Source: Solen grandis (taxonomy: Eukaryota > Mollusca > Bivalvia > Adapedonta > Solenidae). From it: a DNA stretch of 64,000 nt. Location of the stretch: the NCBI GenBank assembly GCA_021229015.1, contig CM037782.1:64976108-65040107 (forward strand), given 5' to 3'. A program made the position numbers and the translations under genes. The notes below the pieces were generated by a model. It saw only the letters and a list, made by a program, of their open reading frames with translations. It searched no databases and was not told where the DNA came from. Of this stretch, positions 1 through 9,371 are shown in pieces (position 1 is the stretch's first letter; each line of letters opens with the position of its first letter).

Positions 1-124
1 GTTTGTTCATATTTTGTTTGCAATGTTCATAGAGTTCAATAAAAGGCTAAAACTGATTTGATTTCTTGTTGTTTATCTTACACATTAACAATTGTGATAT
101 ATTCCCTCTCGAATATAGTTTGAT

Positions 125-140
125 GGCCCTGAAAAGGGCC
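125..140 (-). terminator. Histone-type 3' stem-loop of the RING gene
   Basis: Read on the minus strand this is GGCCCTTTTCAGGGCC, a perfect 6-bp stem with a TTTC loop, the form of the replication-dependent histone mRNA 3' hairpin. It lies 36 bases after the stop codon of the RING gene. About 13 bases further on (111-97) comes a purine-rich stretch, TTCGAGAGGGAATAT, in the place of a U7-snRNA-binding histone downstream element, then ACAATTGT. The same order follows three plus-strand genes in this cluster. That it directs histone-type processing is inferred. Confidence 0.8.
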
Positions 141-176
141 GTTTTTTGGGTTTTTGTGATCCTGAATTACTCGGAG

Positions 177-440
177 TCATCCTACTAACTCTGAATAATC
201 AGGGTCAAACCATATGCCATAATAGGCTGAGCGCACTGTAGGCCCATGTTTAGCGAAAACACAGGCAGGCCAGGCATACACTTGATAGGGTGCCCTACAA
301 AACGGGCACTTCTGAAGCCGTGCGAAGCATCTGACGCATACAATGTCCTGACATTGACACTGGTTTATGTGATATATATCCTCCTCCCTCTCCTCTAAAC
401 ACACACCACACTTTTCGAACCAGAGTTTTTGTTCGGACAT
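177..440 (-). CDS. Small NOT4-type (C4C4) RING-finger protein
   Basis: An 87-residue intronless open frame. Eight cysteines (C11, C14, C28, C30, C35, C38, C45, C48) are spaced x2-13-1-4-2-6-2, with PFCRAPY after the last pair. This is the all-cysteine C4C4 RING pattern best known from the CNOT4 E3 ligase, with a shortened sixth spacer. The domain fills residues 10-52 and the short tail is not recognisable. A TATA-like TATATAAG lies about 34 bases before the ATG on the minus strand, so the leader would be only a few bases long, and a histone-type hairpin follows the stop. An E2-binding or ubiquitin-ligase role is inferred from the fold alone. It shares a divergent promoter region with the gene at 690. 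It could be host-encoded or come from an integrated DNA virus or transposon; nothing here decides. Confidence 0.72.
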   Translation of the reverse strand: MSEQKLWFEKCGVCLEEREEDIYHINQCQCQDIVCVRCFARLQKCPFCRAPYQVYAWPACVFAKHGPTVRSAYYGIWFDPDYSELVG

Positions 441-689
441 TGTGATTTCATCCTTCTTTTTAAAAAAAAAACACTTATATAGTTATGAAAAAAAGTAGGT
501 CAGTAGGTCAATCCATCCCCAAATGTCAAGGCCGAAGACAATGCTATCCAACTTAGGTCAAGGTCGAACTTGATTCATTGGATGGAAATTACATTCTCTG
601 ATTGGTGTACGCTAACAGTAGAAAGTAGGTCAATCCGCCTCAAGACTATAAAAGCACACTGCATCGTATCATAATCCTACTATCCAACC
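441..689. promoter_or_regulatory. Divergent promoter region with duplicated GTAGGTCAATCC motif
   Basis: The 249 bases separate the RING gene (-) from the Q/P-rich gene (+). A TATATAAG box for the minus gene lies at 474-481 and a TATAAAA box for the plus gene at 647-653, followed by GCACACTGCATC. AAGTAGGTCAATCC occurs at 623-636, with a partly duplicated form at 493-514. The block from 493 to about 575, including GGCCGAAGACAATGCTAT and AGGTCAAGGT, recurs at 1810-1873 before the third plus-strand gene. Repetition before two genes suggests a shared control element; the factor is unknown. Confidence 0.6.
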
Positions 690-1163
690 ATGGAAAGCTA
701 CGTAACTTCTGATATCGTTAACAACGCCATACAGGCTGCTGATTTGTATGAGCTGACGACAGCTGCTAACCAGGCATCAGTGTCGTACACTCCGACTCCG
801 ATATACCAACCCAGCTACCAACCAACGTATCAACCTCAGCCTCCACCACACCAGCAGCAACCAGTACAGCAACAACAACCAGTGCAACAGCAACCGGCAG
901 CGCAGCCAGTAAATAATGTTGGACAATCTATTCTGAGGGAACTCAAAGAGGTGAACAACAACCTCATCAAATTGCAAAAGAGAATGGTAGAAGTGGAATG
1001 CCGTATCAAAATGAAAACAGACAAGCTGGTGGTGCCTATCACTTTCACTCCGGAAAATGTGGAAGCATCCAACAAACGTCCGCATGATGGTGGATCCCAT
1101 TCTAAGACTGGACTTGGAGCCCATTGTAAAGACATACAAAATTGCAAAAAGAGTAAGAAGTAG
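690..1163 (+). CDS. Unrecognised Q/P-rich coiled-coil protein with basic tail
   Basis: A 157-residue intronless frame; the ATG sits in a good context (ACCATGG) about 37 bases after a TATAAAA box. Residues 1-30 are mixed. Residues 33-78 are low complexity, rich in Y, Q and P (repeats such as YQPSYQPTYQPQ and poly-Q). Residues 80-110 form a charged amphipathic stretch (LRELKEVNNNLIKLQKRM) likely to be a coiled coil. The C terminus is basic and ends KKSKK, a possible nuclear signal. I do not recognise the family. The low-complexity arm plus coiled coil suggests a self-associating or scaffold protein, which is inference. A histone-type stem-loop begins 16 bases after the stop. Open frames on the other strand here are shadows of the low-complexity repeat. 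Confidence 0.65.
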   Translation: MESYVTSDIVNNAIQAADLYELTTAANQASVSYTPTPIYQPSYQPTYQPQPPPHQQQPVQQQQPVQQQPAAQPVNNVGQSILRELKEVNNNLIKLQKRMVEVECRIKMKTDKLVVPITFTPENVEASNKRPHDGGSHSKTGLGAHCKDIQNCKKSKK

Positions 1164-1179
1164 AGAAGAAAAAAACAAC

Positions 1180-1230
1180 GGCCCTTTTCAGGGCCAACCC
1201 AGATGTCTCGAAAGGACATATTTTTACAAT
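1180..1230 (+). terminator. Histone-type stem-loop, purine element and ACAATTGT
   Basis: 1180-1195 reads GGCCCTTTTCAGGGCC, followed at once by AACCCA, close to the ACCCA that follows histone hairpins. About 12 bases later is TCTCGAAAGGACAT (1206-1219), a purine-rich core placed like a histone downstream element, then ACAATTGT at 1227-1234. There is no AATAAA between the stop codon and the hairpin. Confidence 0.82.
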
Positions 1231-1263
1231 TGTCAAACCAAGTAAATAAAAGTATCAAACGAA

Positions 1264-1560
1264 ATGAATTCATGCCATTCGTTTTCAGACTGTGCTATGG
1301 ATAAGTCACATATAACTATCGACTGCATATCTGACATGGACAAAATAGAAGCCCGACGCCAACGTTCGCTTAAACTACAAGCCCGATACCAACGTACGCT
1401 TAAAATAACAACAACACTCAGGAGTATCATAGACAAATTGAGTGCATGTTACTTTCATGAACTATACTACGATGATATCTTAAATATCATTGAAGCACAT
1501 TTCATCACCATAGAACATGTTGAATACCTGCTGAAGAAAACTCATAGACAAATAGAGTAA
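1264..1560 (+). CDS. Unrecognised 98-residue basic helical protein
   Basis: An intronless frame of 98 codons; a second in-frame ATG at 1297 would give 87 residues. A TATA-like TAAATAAAAG at 1241-1250 lies about 14 bases before the first ATG. If that box is used, the second ATG is the more plausible start, since transcription would begin near 1272. Residues 28-50 are strongly basic with a repeated motif (RRQRSLKLQARYQRTLK); the rest is predicted helical with no Cys or His cluster. No family is recognised. The gene lies between two histone-type 3' ends, so it has its own transcription unit rather than sharing a messenger with the gene at 690. It ends 24 bases before its stem-loop. Confidence 0.55.
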   Translation: MNSCHSFSDCAMDKSHITIDCISDMDKIEARRQRSLKLQARYQRTLKITTTLRSIIDKLSACYFHELYYDDILNIIEAHFITIEHVEYLLKKTHRQIE

Positions 1561-1584
1561 CCACTACTCTGTGAAAAAAACAAC

Positions 1585-1637
1585 GGCCCTTATCAGGGCC
1601 AACCCAAATGTCTCGAAAGAGAATATACCTCAATTGT
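1585..1637 (+). terminator. Histone-type stem-loop with TATC loop
   Basis: 1585-1600 reads GGCCCTTATCAGGGCC: the same 6-bp stem, but loop TATC in place of TTTC. AACCCA follows, then TCTCGAAAGAGAATATA at 1611-1627 (a purine-rich GAAAGAG core) and CAATTGTC. The loop change with an intact stem argues for a maintained RNA structure rather than a fresh duplication. Confidence 0.8.
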
Positions 1638-1931
1638 CACCATTATTTTCAAATTCCATTCAAATTTTTTTTTCATTAAAAATATGATCCAATGTTTTAT
1701 AAAAATGTTACAAAAATGTTACAAAAATGTTACAAAAAAAAGTCATCACTACTACAAATTCGGCTTGAATTTTTTTTAATTTTACAGCAATTCTGATATG
1801 TCAATACAAAAGTAGGTCAATCCACCCCAATGTAAGGCCGAAACAATGCTATAACTCAGGTCAAGGTTAAACTTTCAAGGCTATAAAAGCGCACCGCATC
1901 AAGCATTCGGTCATATTCTCGCTGCACAACC
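1638..1931 (+). promoter_or_regulatory. AT-rich spacer and promoter of the third plus-strand gene
   Basis: 1640-1800 is AT-rich with three copies of an 11-base unit, AAAAATGTTAC, near 1700-1735. The promoter block follows: AAGTAGGTCAATCC at 1810-1823, GGCCGAAACAATGCTATA, CAGGTCAAGGTT, then TATAAAA at 1882-1888 and GCGCACCGCATC, matching the GCACACTGCATC after the TATA box at 647. The ATG is 44 bases after the TATA box. Confidence 0.6.
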
Positions 1932-2237
1932 ATGGAACAAATTCAGCAACTGAATGAATTTATCCACGAATTGATGGGGTTGATCGAACGACAACGCAAT
2001 GAGTGGAGACAACAGCAAGACCATATTGCAGAATACCATCTGGTTTTGTCAAACATGGTACATCAGATGATTTAAATATGCTCATGGAACATCAGGAGAT
2101 GTTGAGACAACACAACAAGATGAAGATGAAGATCATATGTTCATAGAACAACTTACAACGATGTCATCGTAATCAGTGACGATGAACACGATGTCACTGA
2201 AACCAAGCACGATGTGGACAATGTCACCGAAATCTAA
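1932..2237 (+). pseudogene. Broken small gene: helical N-part and SUMO-interaction-like acidic tail
   Basis: The frame opens at ACCATGG with 47 codons rich in Q, E and L (likely helical) and stops at 2073. Beyond it the coding signal moves between frames: a helical stretch in the next frame (about 2077-2130), an acidic DEDEDH stretch in the third, then back in the original frame an acidic tail from about 2154 containing DVIVISDDE. That motif has the form of a SUMO-interaction motif (hydrophobic core followed by acidic residues). The tail ends at TAA 2235-2237, 14 bases before the stem-loop, as an intact gene of this cluster would. At least two indels are needed to explain this; they may be true decay or assembly error. 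The first 47 codons alone could also be a real micro-protein. Confidence 0.5.
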
Positions 2238-2251
2238 AGAAGAAACAAAAC

Positions 2252-2304
2252 GGCCCTTTTCAGGGCCAACCCAAATGTCTCGAAAGGACATTTTACAATT
2301 GTCA
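2252..2304 (+). terminator. Histone-type stem-loop of the third plus-strand gene
   Basis: 2252-2267 reads GGCCCTTTTCAGGGCC, followed by AACCCAAATGTCTCGAAAGG and then TTTTACAATTGTC. Hairpin, spacer, purine core and palindrome match the unit at 1180 almost base for base. Confidence 0.82.
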
Positions 2305-2317
2305 TTTTTACAATTTT

Positions 2318-2515
2318 ACATAAATCTGTTTTCATATATAGTACCATTCGGTACTATAGATTCTGTTTTCATATAGAGTACCATTCGGTACTATAGATTC
2401 TGTTTTCATATAGAGTACCATTCGGTACTATAGATTTGGTACCATAAGTACCAAAAAAAAAAAATTTATGGTACCACGGTACCATAAAAAAAAAAATTTA
2501 TGGTACCTTGGTACC
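2318..2515. repeat. Palindromic tandem repeat with GGTACC-centred arms
   Basis: Three copies of a roughly 37-base unit (TTTTCATATAGAGTACCATT and CGGTACTATAGATTCTG) each carry an internal inverted pair, AGTACC...GGTACT. They are followed by two larger foldbacks in which ATTTATGGTACC and GGTACCATAAA flank poly-A stretches. The block ends near GGTACCATAGTGCC at 2511-2524 and directly follows the small-gene cluster. Confidence 0.75.
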
Positions 2516-4200
2516 ATAGTGCCACCCTATACTACTTACATGGACTCATTACATTTCCAAGCCATTACTTCCAGACATAAATAATCAAATTTAGGTAACA
2601 TTATCATGCTATAATAACACCTTATAGCTAACCGATATACAGACAGGAAATAAAAGTACACTACCGTTTATTTAACAAGGATGGGGGCATTTTAGATGCC
2701 TATGTTATGCTGATCACAAACGTCCGCTGATAATGTCCACCTATCTATACAAGATGTCATTAATAATATAGATGGTAGTGTTGTCTTAAAAATACGTCCC
2801 TGACACACATTATCTGATAATAACCGCTTAAGTTTAGTTATATCTGACAGGTGATATCCAGCTTTTAAGTCATAAACTATGACATAAATATATATGCAGA
2901 GTTTAGCAAACCTCGCTAATCTTTAGGCATTTCATTTTGGCATTAAATCCTGTATACGGTATGACCATGTGTGATTTTTATTTGTAAATTTTAAATAGTA
3001 GTGCAATTGCCGTCTAGATACCGTTGTATTAAAACGGGCCTCATTTCTAAGTAGTGCGCCCCGGCTCGATTCAGTATATTAATAAAATATCAATTTTCGA
3101 TTCAGTTTAGGTACACGAGTGAGGTAGAGTGGTCACCAGTATCGAACATTTTGTACTTTATAACATGCAAATTACATAATACCTGGTTAAACCTTTACTA
3201 TTTTAAGTTATTACCAGACACTGGTTCAACAGTAATTTACCGTCAACTTTCGTTCTCAGACTTCGATCATATGTTGGAATGGCAGTTAACTGTAAAGGTC
3301 ACCGGTAAATAGTATTAATATCATGATTTTATCAATATTTCTTTCTTCCTCATTCTCATAGTCGTAACAAAGTAGACTATCAAAACAGTGATCTGTGTCT
3401 AATTATTGTAATTGCCATTGTATTTGCTGCTAAACACAGGAAAATAGATACCGGGCTGGTTTATAATTTGACTAAGTATGATATAATGCCACTTGTCCAT
3501 GGTGCGATACCACAGTGAGGCAGTATTATATCAGTTCAATGCAGACAAAAGTCACCAACTGAATAAAATATGTTGTTGTGATATCTGAAACAAGCAAACA
3601 AACAAACGTACATCGATAATTATTGCTTTATTATATAAAAGTCCGTTAATATGAAAATGATTAGATGAAGAAAAAATGTTTACTCTTAAATGGTCCGTTT
3701 TTAAATTGCATGAAAACCGATGCTTTAGATATGAGGGAACACACGATTTCGATTCCTTTTTTATTCGCGTACAACTCTTTCGTACAAGGAATTCATACCT
3801 TACTATAATTATTTGAATAGATAACACACAGACTGACCGGTATAATAGAATAGTGTCGTAAAAATCATTTTCGGTGCATAGAAGCGTGTTTGATTGCAAT
3901 TCCTTCGGGCAGTTGTTGGCGTATATCCGCAATGTACGTTAGGAAAAATAGACGTTCCAAAACTGAACATTAACCATATTTTGGCCGTGTTCTCTTTTTC
4001 TATGTAACATTGCGTTAGGCGCGCTTCTTTTGCCATATATCCACACAACGTAATCAGCTTGAGGGCAATGTAGTCTAAGTCGAACAAACCATCGCATGAA
4101 TTCTTTATTGATTTTTATTGTTTGAGCAGAAATTGAAGATACACTGTCATATTGCTGCATTTATTTTCAATGTTACCATAGCAAACAAAAGAAACTAAAT
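2516..4200. other. AT-rich stretch without a recognisable gene
   Basis: Both strands were read. The longest open frame (3552-3932, -) has no recognisable motif and no coding character. I see no tRNA, exon or transposon end that I can support. Confidence 0.4.
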
Positions 4201-4212
4201 TAAACTAAAGAA

Positions 4213-5303
4213 AGTTGATGATGATTACAATGGTGATGATGATTACAATGGTGATGATGATTACAATGGTGATGATGATTACAATGGTGATGTTGATTAC
4301 AATGGTGATGATGATTACAATGATGATGATTACAATGGTGATGATGATTACAATGGTGATGTTGATTACAATGGTGATGATTACAATGATGATGATTACA
4401 ATGGTGATGATGATTACAATGGTGATGTTGATTACAATGGTGATGATGATTACAATGGTGATGATTACAATGATGTTGATTACAATGGTGATGATTACAA
4501 TGGTGATGATGATTACAATGGTGATGATTACAATGGTGTTGATTACAATGATGATGATTGAAATGATGATGATGATTACAATGGTGATGATTACAATGGT
4601 GATGATGATTACAATGGTGATTATTACAATGGTGATGATGATTACAATGGTGATGATTACAATGGTGATGATTGAAATGATGATGATGATTACAATGGTG
4701 ATGATTACAATGGTGATGATTACAATGGTGATGATGATTACAATGATGATGATTACAATGGTGATGAAATGATTATACATGATGATGAATGATGATGATT
4801 ACAATGGTGATGATTACAATGGTGATGATTTACAATGGTGATGATTACAATGATGATAGATATTACAATGGTGATGATTACAATTGATGATGATGATTGC
4901 AATGGTGATGATTACAATGGTGATGATTACAATGATGATGATGATTACAATGATGATGATTACAATGGTGATGTTGATTACAATGGTGATGATTACAATG
5001 ATGATGATTACAATGGTGATGATGATATGTGATTGATTACAATGGTGATGATGATTACAATGTGATGATGATTACAATGGTGATGATGATTACAATGGTG
5101 ATGATGATTACAATGGTGATGATGATTACAATGGTGATGATGATTACAATGGTGATGATTACAATGGTGATGATGATTACAATGGTGATGATGATTACAA
5201 TGGTGATGATTACAATGGTGATGATGATTACAATGGTGATGATGATTACAATGATGATGATTACAATGATGATGATGATTACAATGATGATGATGACTAC
5301 GAT
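4213..5303. repeat. 1.1 kb minisatellite of GATGATTACAATGGT units
   Basis: About 70 units of GATTACAATGGTGAT type alternate between 15 bases and 18 bases, with occasional 12-base and substituted forms (GTTGATTACAAT, GATTGAAATGAT). Because unit lengths are multiples of three and contain few stops, long open frames appear on both strands; they are artefacts of the repeat. Order is irregular, as expected from replication slippage. Confidence 0.95.
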
Positions 5304-6404
5304 GGTCCCTATATACCAAAACTGCAATGAAACTCGACGTAAACTACCATCTGACACACTCTACCTACCAAAGTGCCCGGTGCTTTGACCAAAAAAAATG
5401 TGTTTTAAAACGTAAAACAATTGACATAGCAAAACATTGCATCTGTTGCAATTCTAGTTTATTATTACGTCATATAATCAGCATATGATGTTAACACGCG
5501 ATCTCAATGTGTAAAAACAAATTTAAAAATAAGTACGACACCCAAGGTCGAATATATTTAATAGTCACACCATGAGTTTTAAAAACGTCATCATAAATAC
5601 GGAGAATTGTTTGAAAAACTTAATCAGTTTCCACCTGTAACGGTCTGATTGTAATTGTAAGCTTATGATATTTCATTGATTTACAAACACGTGTTTTGCA
5701 GTTATTTTGTTACTGTTGTTTTAATCGGACATCTTTTCTATAAGAAAATCTCGCCGGTTACCTGTACGTTTAACATCACCATTGGTAAGAATGAGAAATT
5801 TGTGAAAGATTGTTTATACCTTGCTATAATTAAGCATCGTTTACTGGTCTTGAATCTGGACTTCTATATGTTGTTATATGTGGGATTCAAGATAACAGAC
5901 AACCATGTTGTAGTAATGGATTGGACATTATTATCGCTGTCCTCCTCTGTTTATCAGGAGATGATAAAGCTGCACTGTCAAGTATTCAATTATCTGGTTG
6001 GACTTTAAAGAAAGTAAACATGATAAAATGTGCGCATTAGAGTGATTTAGAATTTTTAAAGATGACAAAAAATGTCAAATATCACCAGCATGTAGATTTC
6101 AAAGTTGTATATTATATATTATTATTTGTAAACCATTGTTTGTTATCATTACGGTGCTTGGGTTAGCTGTTTGACGGGTGCGTATTTGGATCAATCTTTA
6201 TTTTGATTATCTAAGTAAACCACATGCAACACGGGGAATCTCATACTGCTACTTATTATTACTGTTATTAAACAAAGTAATTTATATTAATATAACAATT
6301 AAAGTGACGTCTAAGTTTGCGCATGTGCCATACGCTACTTTAATTTGACAAAAAAATCACGCAAACGTAACCCTAATTTGAACATTACATGCAAAAGTCA
6401 TATG

Positions 6405-6408
<4 letters not shown>

Positions 6409-6456
<48 letters not shown>
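6409..6456. repeat. (TA)n microsatellite
   Basis: An uninterrupted alternating TA run of about 46 bases. Confidence 0.95.
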
Positions 6457-6458
<2 letters not shown>

Positions 6459-6544
6459 GATTTTCATTATGACAACAATACGTATTTCTTATACTGCAAA
6501 AAAAAGTTAAAATATAATAAATAAAAAAAAGTTAAAGAAAAAAA

Positions 6545-6610
6545 AGTACTCTACTGGGATTCGAGCCTTCAGCCTTTACCACGCCAATCAGACGCTATAC
6601 CACTACTGTA
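6545..6610 (-). repeat. tRNA-derived SINE head or tRNA pseudogene
   Basis: On the minus strand GTGGTATAGCGTCTGATTGG resembles an A box and GGCTCGAATCC a B box, about 30 bases apart. The acceptor arms do not pair into a full cloverleaf, so a SINE or tRNA relic is likelier than a working tRNA. Confidence 0.5.
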
Positions 6611-8975
6611 TTTTGCTTTGGTGAGGTCATCATTTTTTTTTTCGTGAAATAATTGTTGGCTTATGCTGAAAATTCCAGCCAGTCATGGATCGAAATATTT
6701 CTGCATAAGATTGCGAATTGTCTCCTGCGTATTATTTTTTTTTTTCGTTACAGTTTATTAAATACGGTATCTCCAGCATCGATTTTCAACACATTCGTAT
6801 TCAATTTCGACTTCCATAACGCAATCAAACAGAAATAAACATGAACATTGTCATCATTTAGTGGTAAGATAGAATACACATTTTGGACAAATTTCTCTGT
6901 GGAGTAATAAAGAGGGAATCTATAAATATAAAATGTCTAAATATAGCCCCGAATTGCTATCCGATTCAAAAGGTGTGCTTCTTTAGAACAGCGTTGCAAG
7001 CAACCATGTACAATCAAAGCGCTCAATGCGCTAGGAGACGGCAGCCTTATTAATAGGAAAAAAATGTCATTCTTAATTAGTGATATAATAGAGACAAAAA
7101 GCCACATGACGCAAAAAAACAACAACATACACTCTCCTGCAACTATAGTCGGTAGTAAGACAATCGAATTCGCACTCTGTTTGTTACAAAACAATCCGGA
7201 ATTAGGGTCATGGACCTGACTGTATGAACCTTAGAAGTACGTAGGTCATTCCGTAGGACCCGATTTATATACATTATCTACTGTTACTTAAGTGTAGAAT
7301 TTGACAAGGTACTTGACCGTTTTAGATACTTGAATGTTTGTTTCTTTTTCAAAGTTTTAAAATGCTCTGGGAGTAACCTAACTCGATTTCATGCAAAATT
7401 ACGCGTGTAGATCTTCAAGTATGTAAACTGGGTTGTTGTTCTGATTTATAAGTGTGGATTTTTATAAAGCAAAATAACACGTTTACAAACAATAGCATAT
7501 GAATAGCGGTTACGGTTATGAATAAAAGGCCTGCGTAACATATTCCATTCTTATTCGTAAGTGCAGAATCGCAATGCGTGTATCTTGTCGTGGAAAATAT
7601 GCAAATAACCAAGGTCAGCGATTCCTGGTACGCGTTTGTAGATACTAAAGACTTGCTGCCGTCTAAAAATGACAATTCAAGTCACGTGACATATCTCTTA
7701 AAACAATTGGTGAGTTTGTGAAGTTGACGATAGCGCGTTGGTCACATTGGCTCGTGAGGTCGATTTTAGGTCGATCCATATATAACGTTTTGGTTATGAA
7801 CAATGTGATCTTGTCCGATGATATAATTTTTAGCAAATGCTCTGTGATTCTCACTCAGGATTTGGAAAACGACCGCTTAATACACTATGCTTACAAACTA
7901 ATTGCGCATGACGCGCCGTAAGTAATTCGACCTATCAATTACATATGTAAAGTATAAGAAAATACGTGATGATGATTCGAAACCGAAATCAGCTGTTTTA
8001 ATTTATTGTTATATGATATATTCCCAGGCGATCAGATCAAATCGACTTGCTCAAACAAGATCACCAAATTCCTAACCATCCTCTATCAGATGCTGTATCT
8101 GTCTTGCACACGACACCTTCCTGACATCACTTCCCCGGTGGCCCGTTGTGGGTTTATGTGGGGGAGGGATGGAAGAGGTGGGTTAGAATGTGCGCCTCGG
8201 AAGCGGTAGGAAACGTGCCCCGCCTGCGACATATTATTGTCGTTAAAATCTGCTGTTTGATGTTTAACATATATAAAATGTTGATCTAGTTTCAGGACTG
8301 ATTGGTGTCAATATAATTTTGAGCGGGTGTGGTATCATGCATGGTACTGAAATGCGCACGTGTCGCTAAAATTAGCAATAAAAGGAGGGTATACAGGTGG
8401 AATATTGAGGGTCTAAACGGCGTAAATATTGGAGGATTTACGTGTATTTATCAATTTATGTTATGTATAACGGATTTCAGATTATTTTCCCAAATTAAAA
8501 ACAATAATCTCTCTTTCTCTCTCTCTCTTTGTTTCTCTTGCGCGCGTGAGCGCTACAACTATTCACAGTAATGTTAATATAATCTGGTTCTACTTAGTAC
8601 TATCACTGAGGGAAATACTTTACTATATGTATATAGCAATTACAACTTAGAAGTATAATTGTACATACTTTATACATGCATATAAACACTGACATGATGT
8701 TTATCCCATCTCCTATGATTTACTTAGTCTCTGACTACGCTGTCACTTTGCAGTTTGATGTAACAAATAGAAAATAATTGAGATTAAGCTCAAATTATGA
8801 GTTATCTCATTAAAATTTTGAACTAGCGTAAATTACATTTGTAATGGACGCATAGTACTGGTCCAACACAGAAATTAACAGTTTAGTAAGTAAATTGAAA
8901 AATGATAATATTCATAGATCTAATATTAAACTATTACTGTTCATAAAAATGTAACTGTTACATACTGCGTCTCAT

Positions 8976-9075
8976 NNNNNNNNNNNNNNNNNNNNNNNNN
9001 NNNNNNNNNNNNNNNNNNNNNNNNNNNNNNNNNNNNNNNNNNNNNNNNNNNNNNNNNNNNNNNNNNNNNNNNNNN
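8976..9075. other. Assembly gap of 100 N
   Basis: Exactly 100 N, the usual placeholder for a join of unknown length. The leftward sushi-protein gene loses its 3' exons here. Confidence 0.98.
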
Positions 9076-9371
9076 GGGTAGTATAAGGCTACATGCAAAG
9101 CATGACGTAATCATCTGTCCTCTCAACAAGCTCCGCCCATGAAGTCCTAAGACCATATAGGCAGCACTCACGAATCATTTTATGCGATATATTTTTCAAA
9201 TTTTGAACGAAATGCAAGGATTTCATTGGACGATTAAGCAGGACAAACTGTAAGTATTGATGTCGTACTATCTATAATCATTCGTCTCATGTAGACAAAA
9301 GAAAAAAATAAAAAAAAATCCCATGATGACAACAATACTTGCAAAGTGAAAAGTTTACTTACCTAACATAC

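Larger units (their letters stand above)
5320..8975. other. AT-rich stretch to contig end, no recognisable gene
   Basis: Contains a (TA)n run and a tRNA-like remnant listed separately. Open frames at 5676, 6653, 6937 and 7415 lack domain motifs. A more GC-rich patch at 8025-8225 has a short open stretch after an AG acceptor-like site, but I cannot assign it. Confidence 0.4.

Noticed and set aside
777..1273. Open frames on the minus strand and in other frames over the Q/P-rich gene
   Set aside because: They are mirror images of CAA/CAG-rich repeats; promoter and stem-loop orientation support only the plus frame.
4205..5388. Long MMITMV- and IVIITIV-type frames in the minisatellite
   Set aside because: Produced by the multiple-of-three period; no start context, no splice signals, both strands equally open.
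8006..8225. GC-richer patch with an AG site followed by a short open stretch (SDQIDLLKQDHQIPN)
   Set aside because: No family recognised, no partner exon; insufficient for a gene call.
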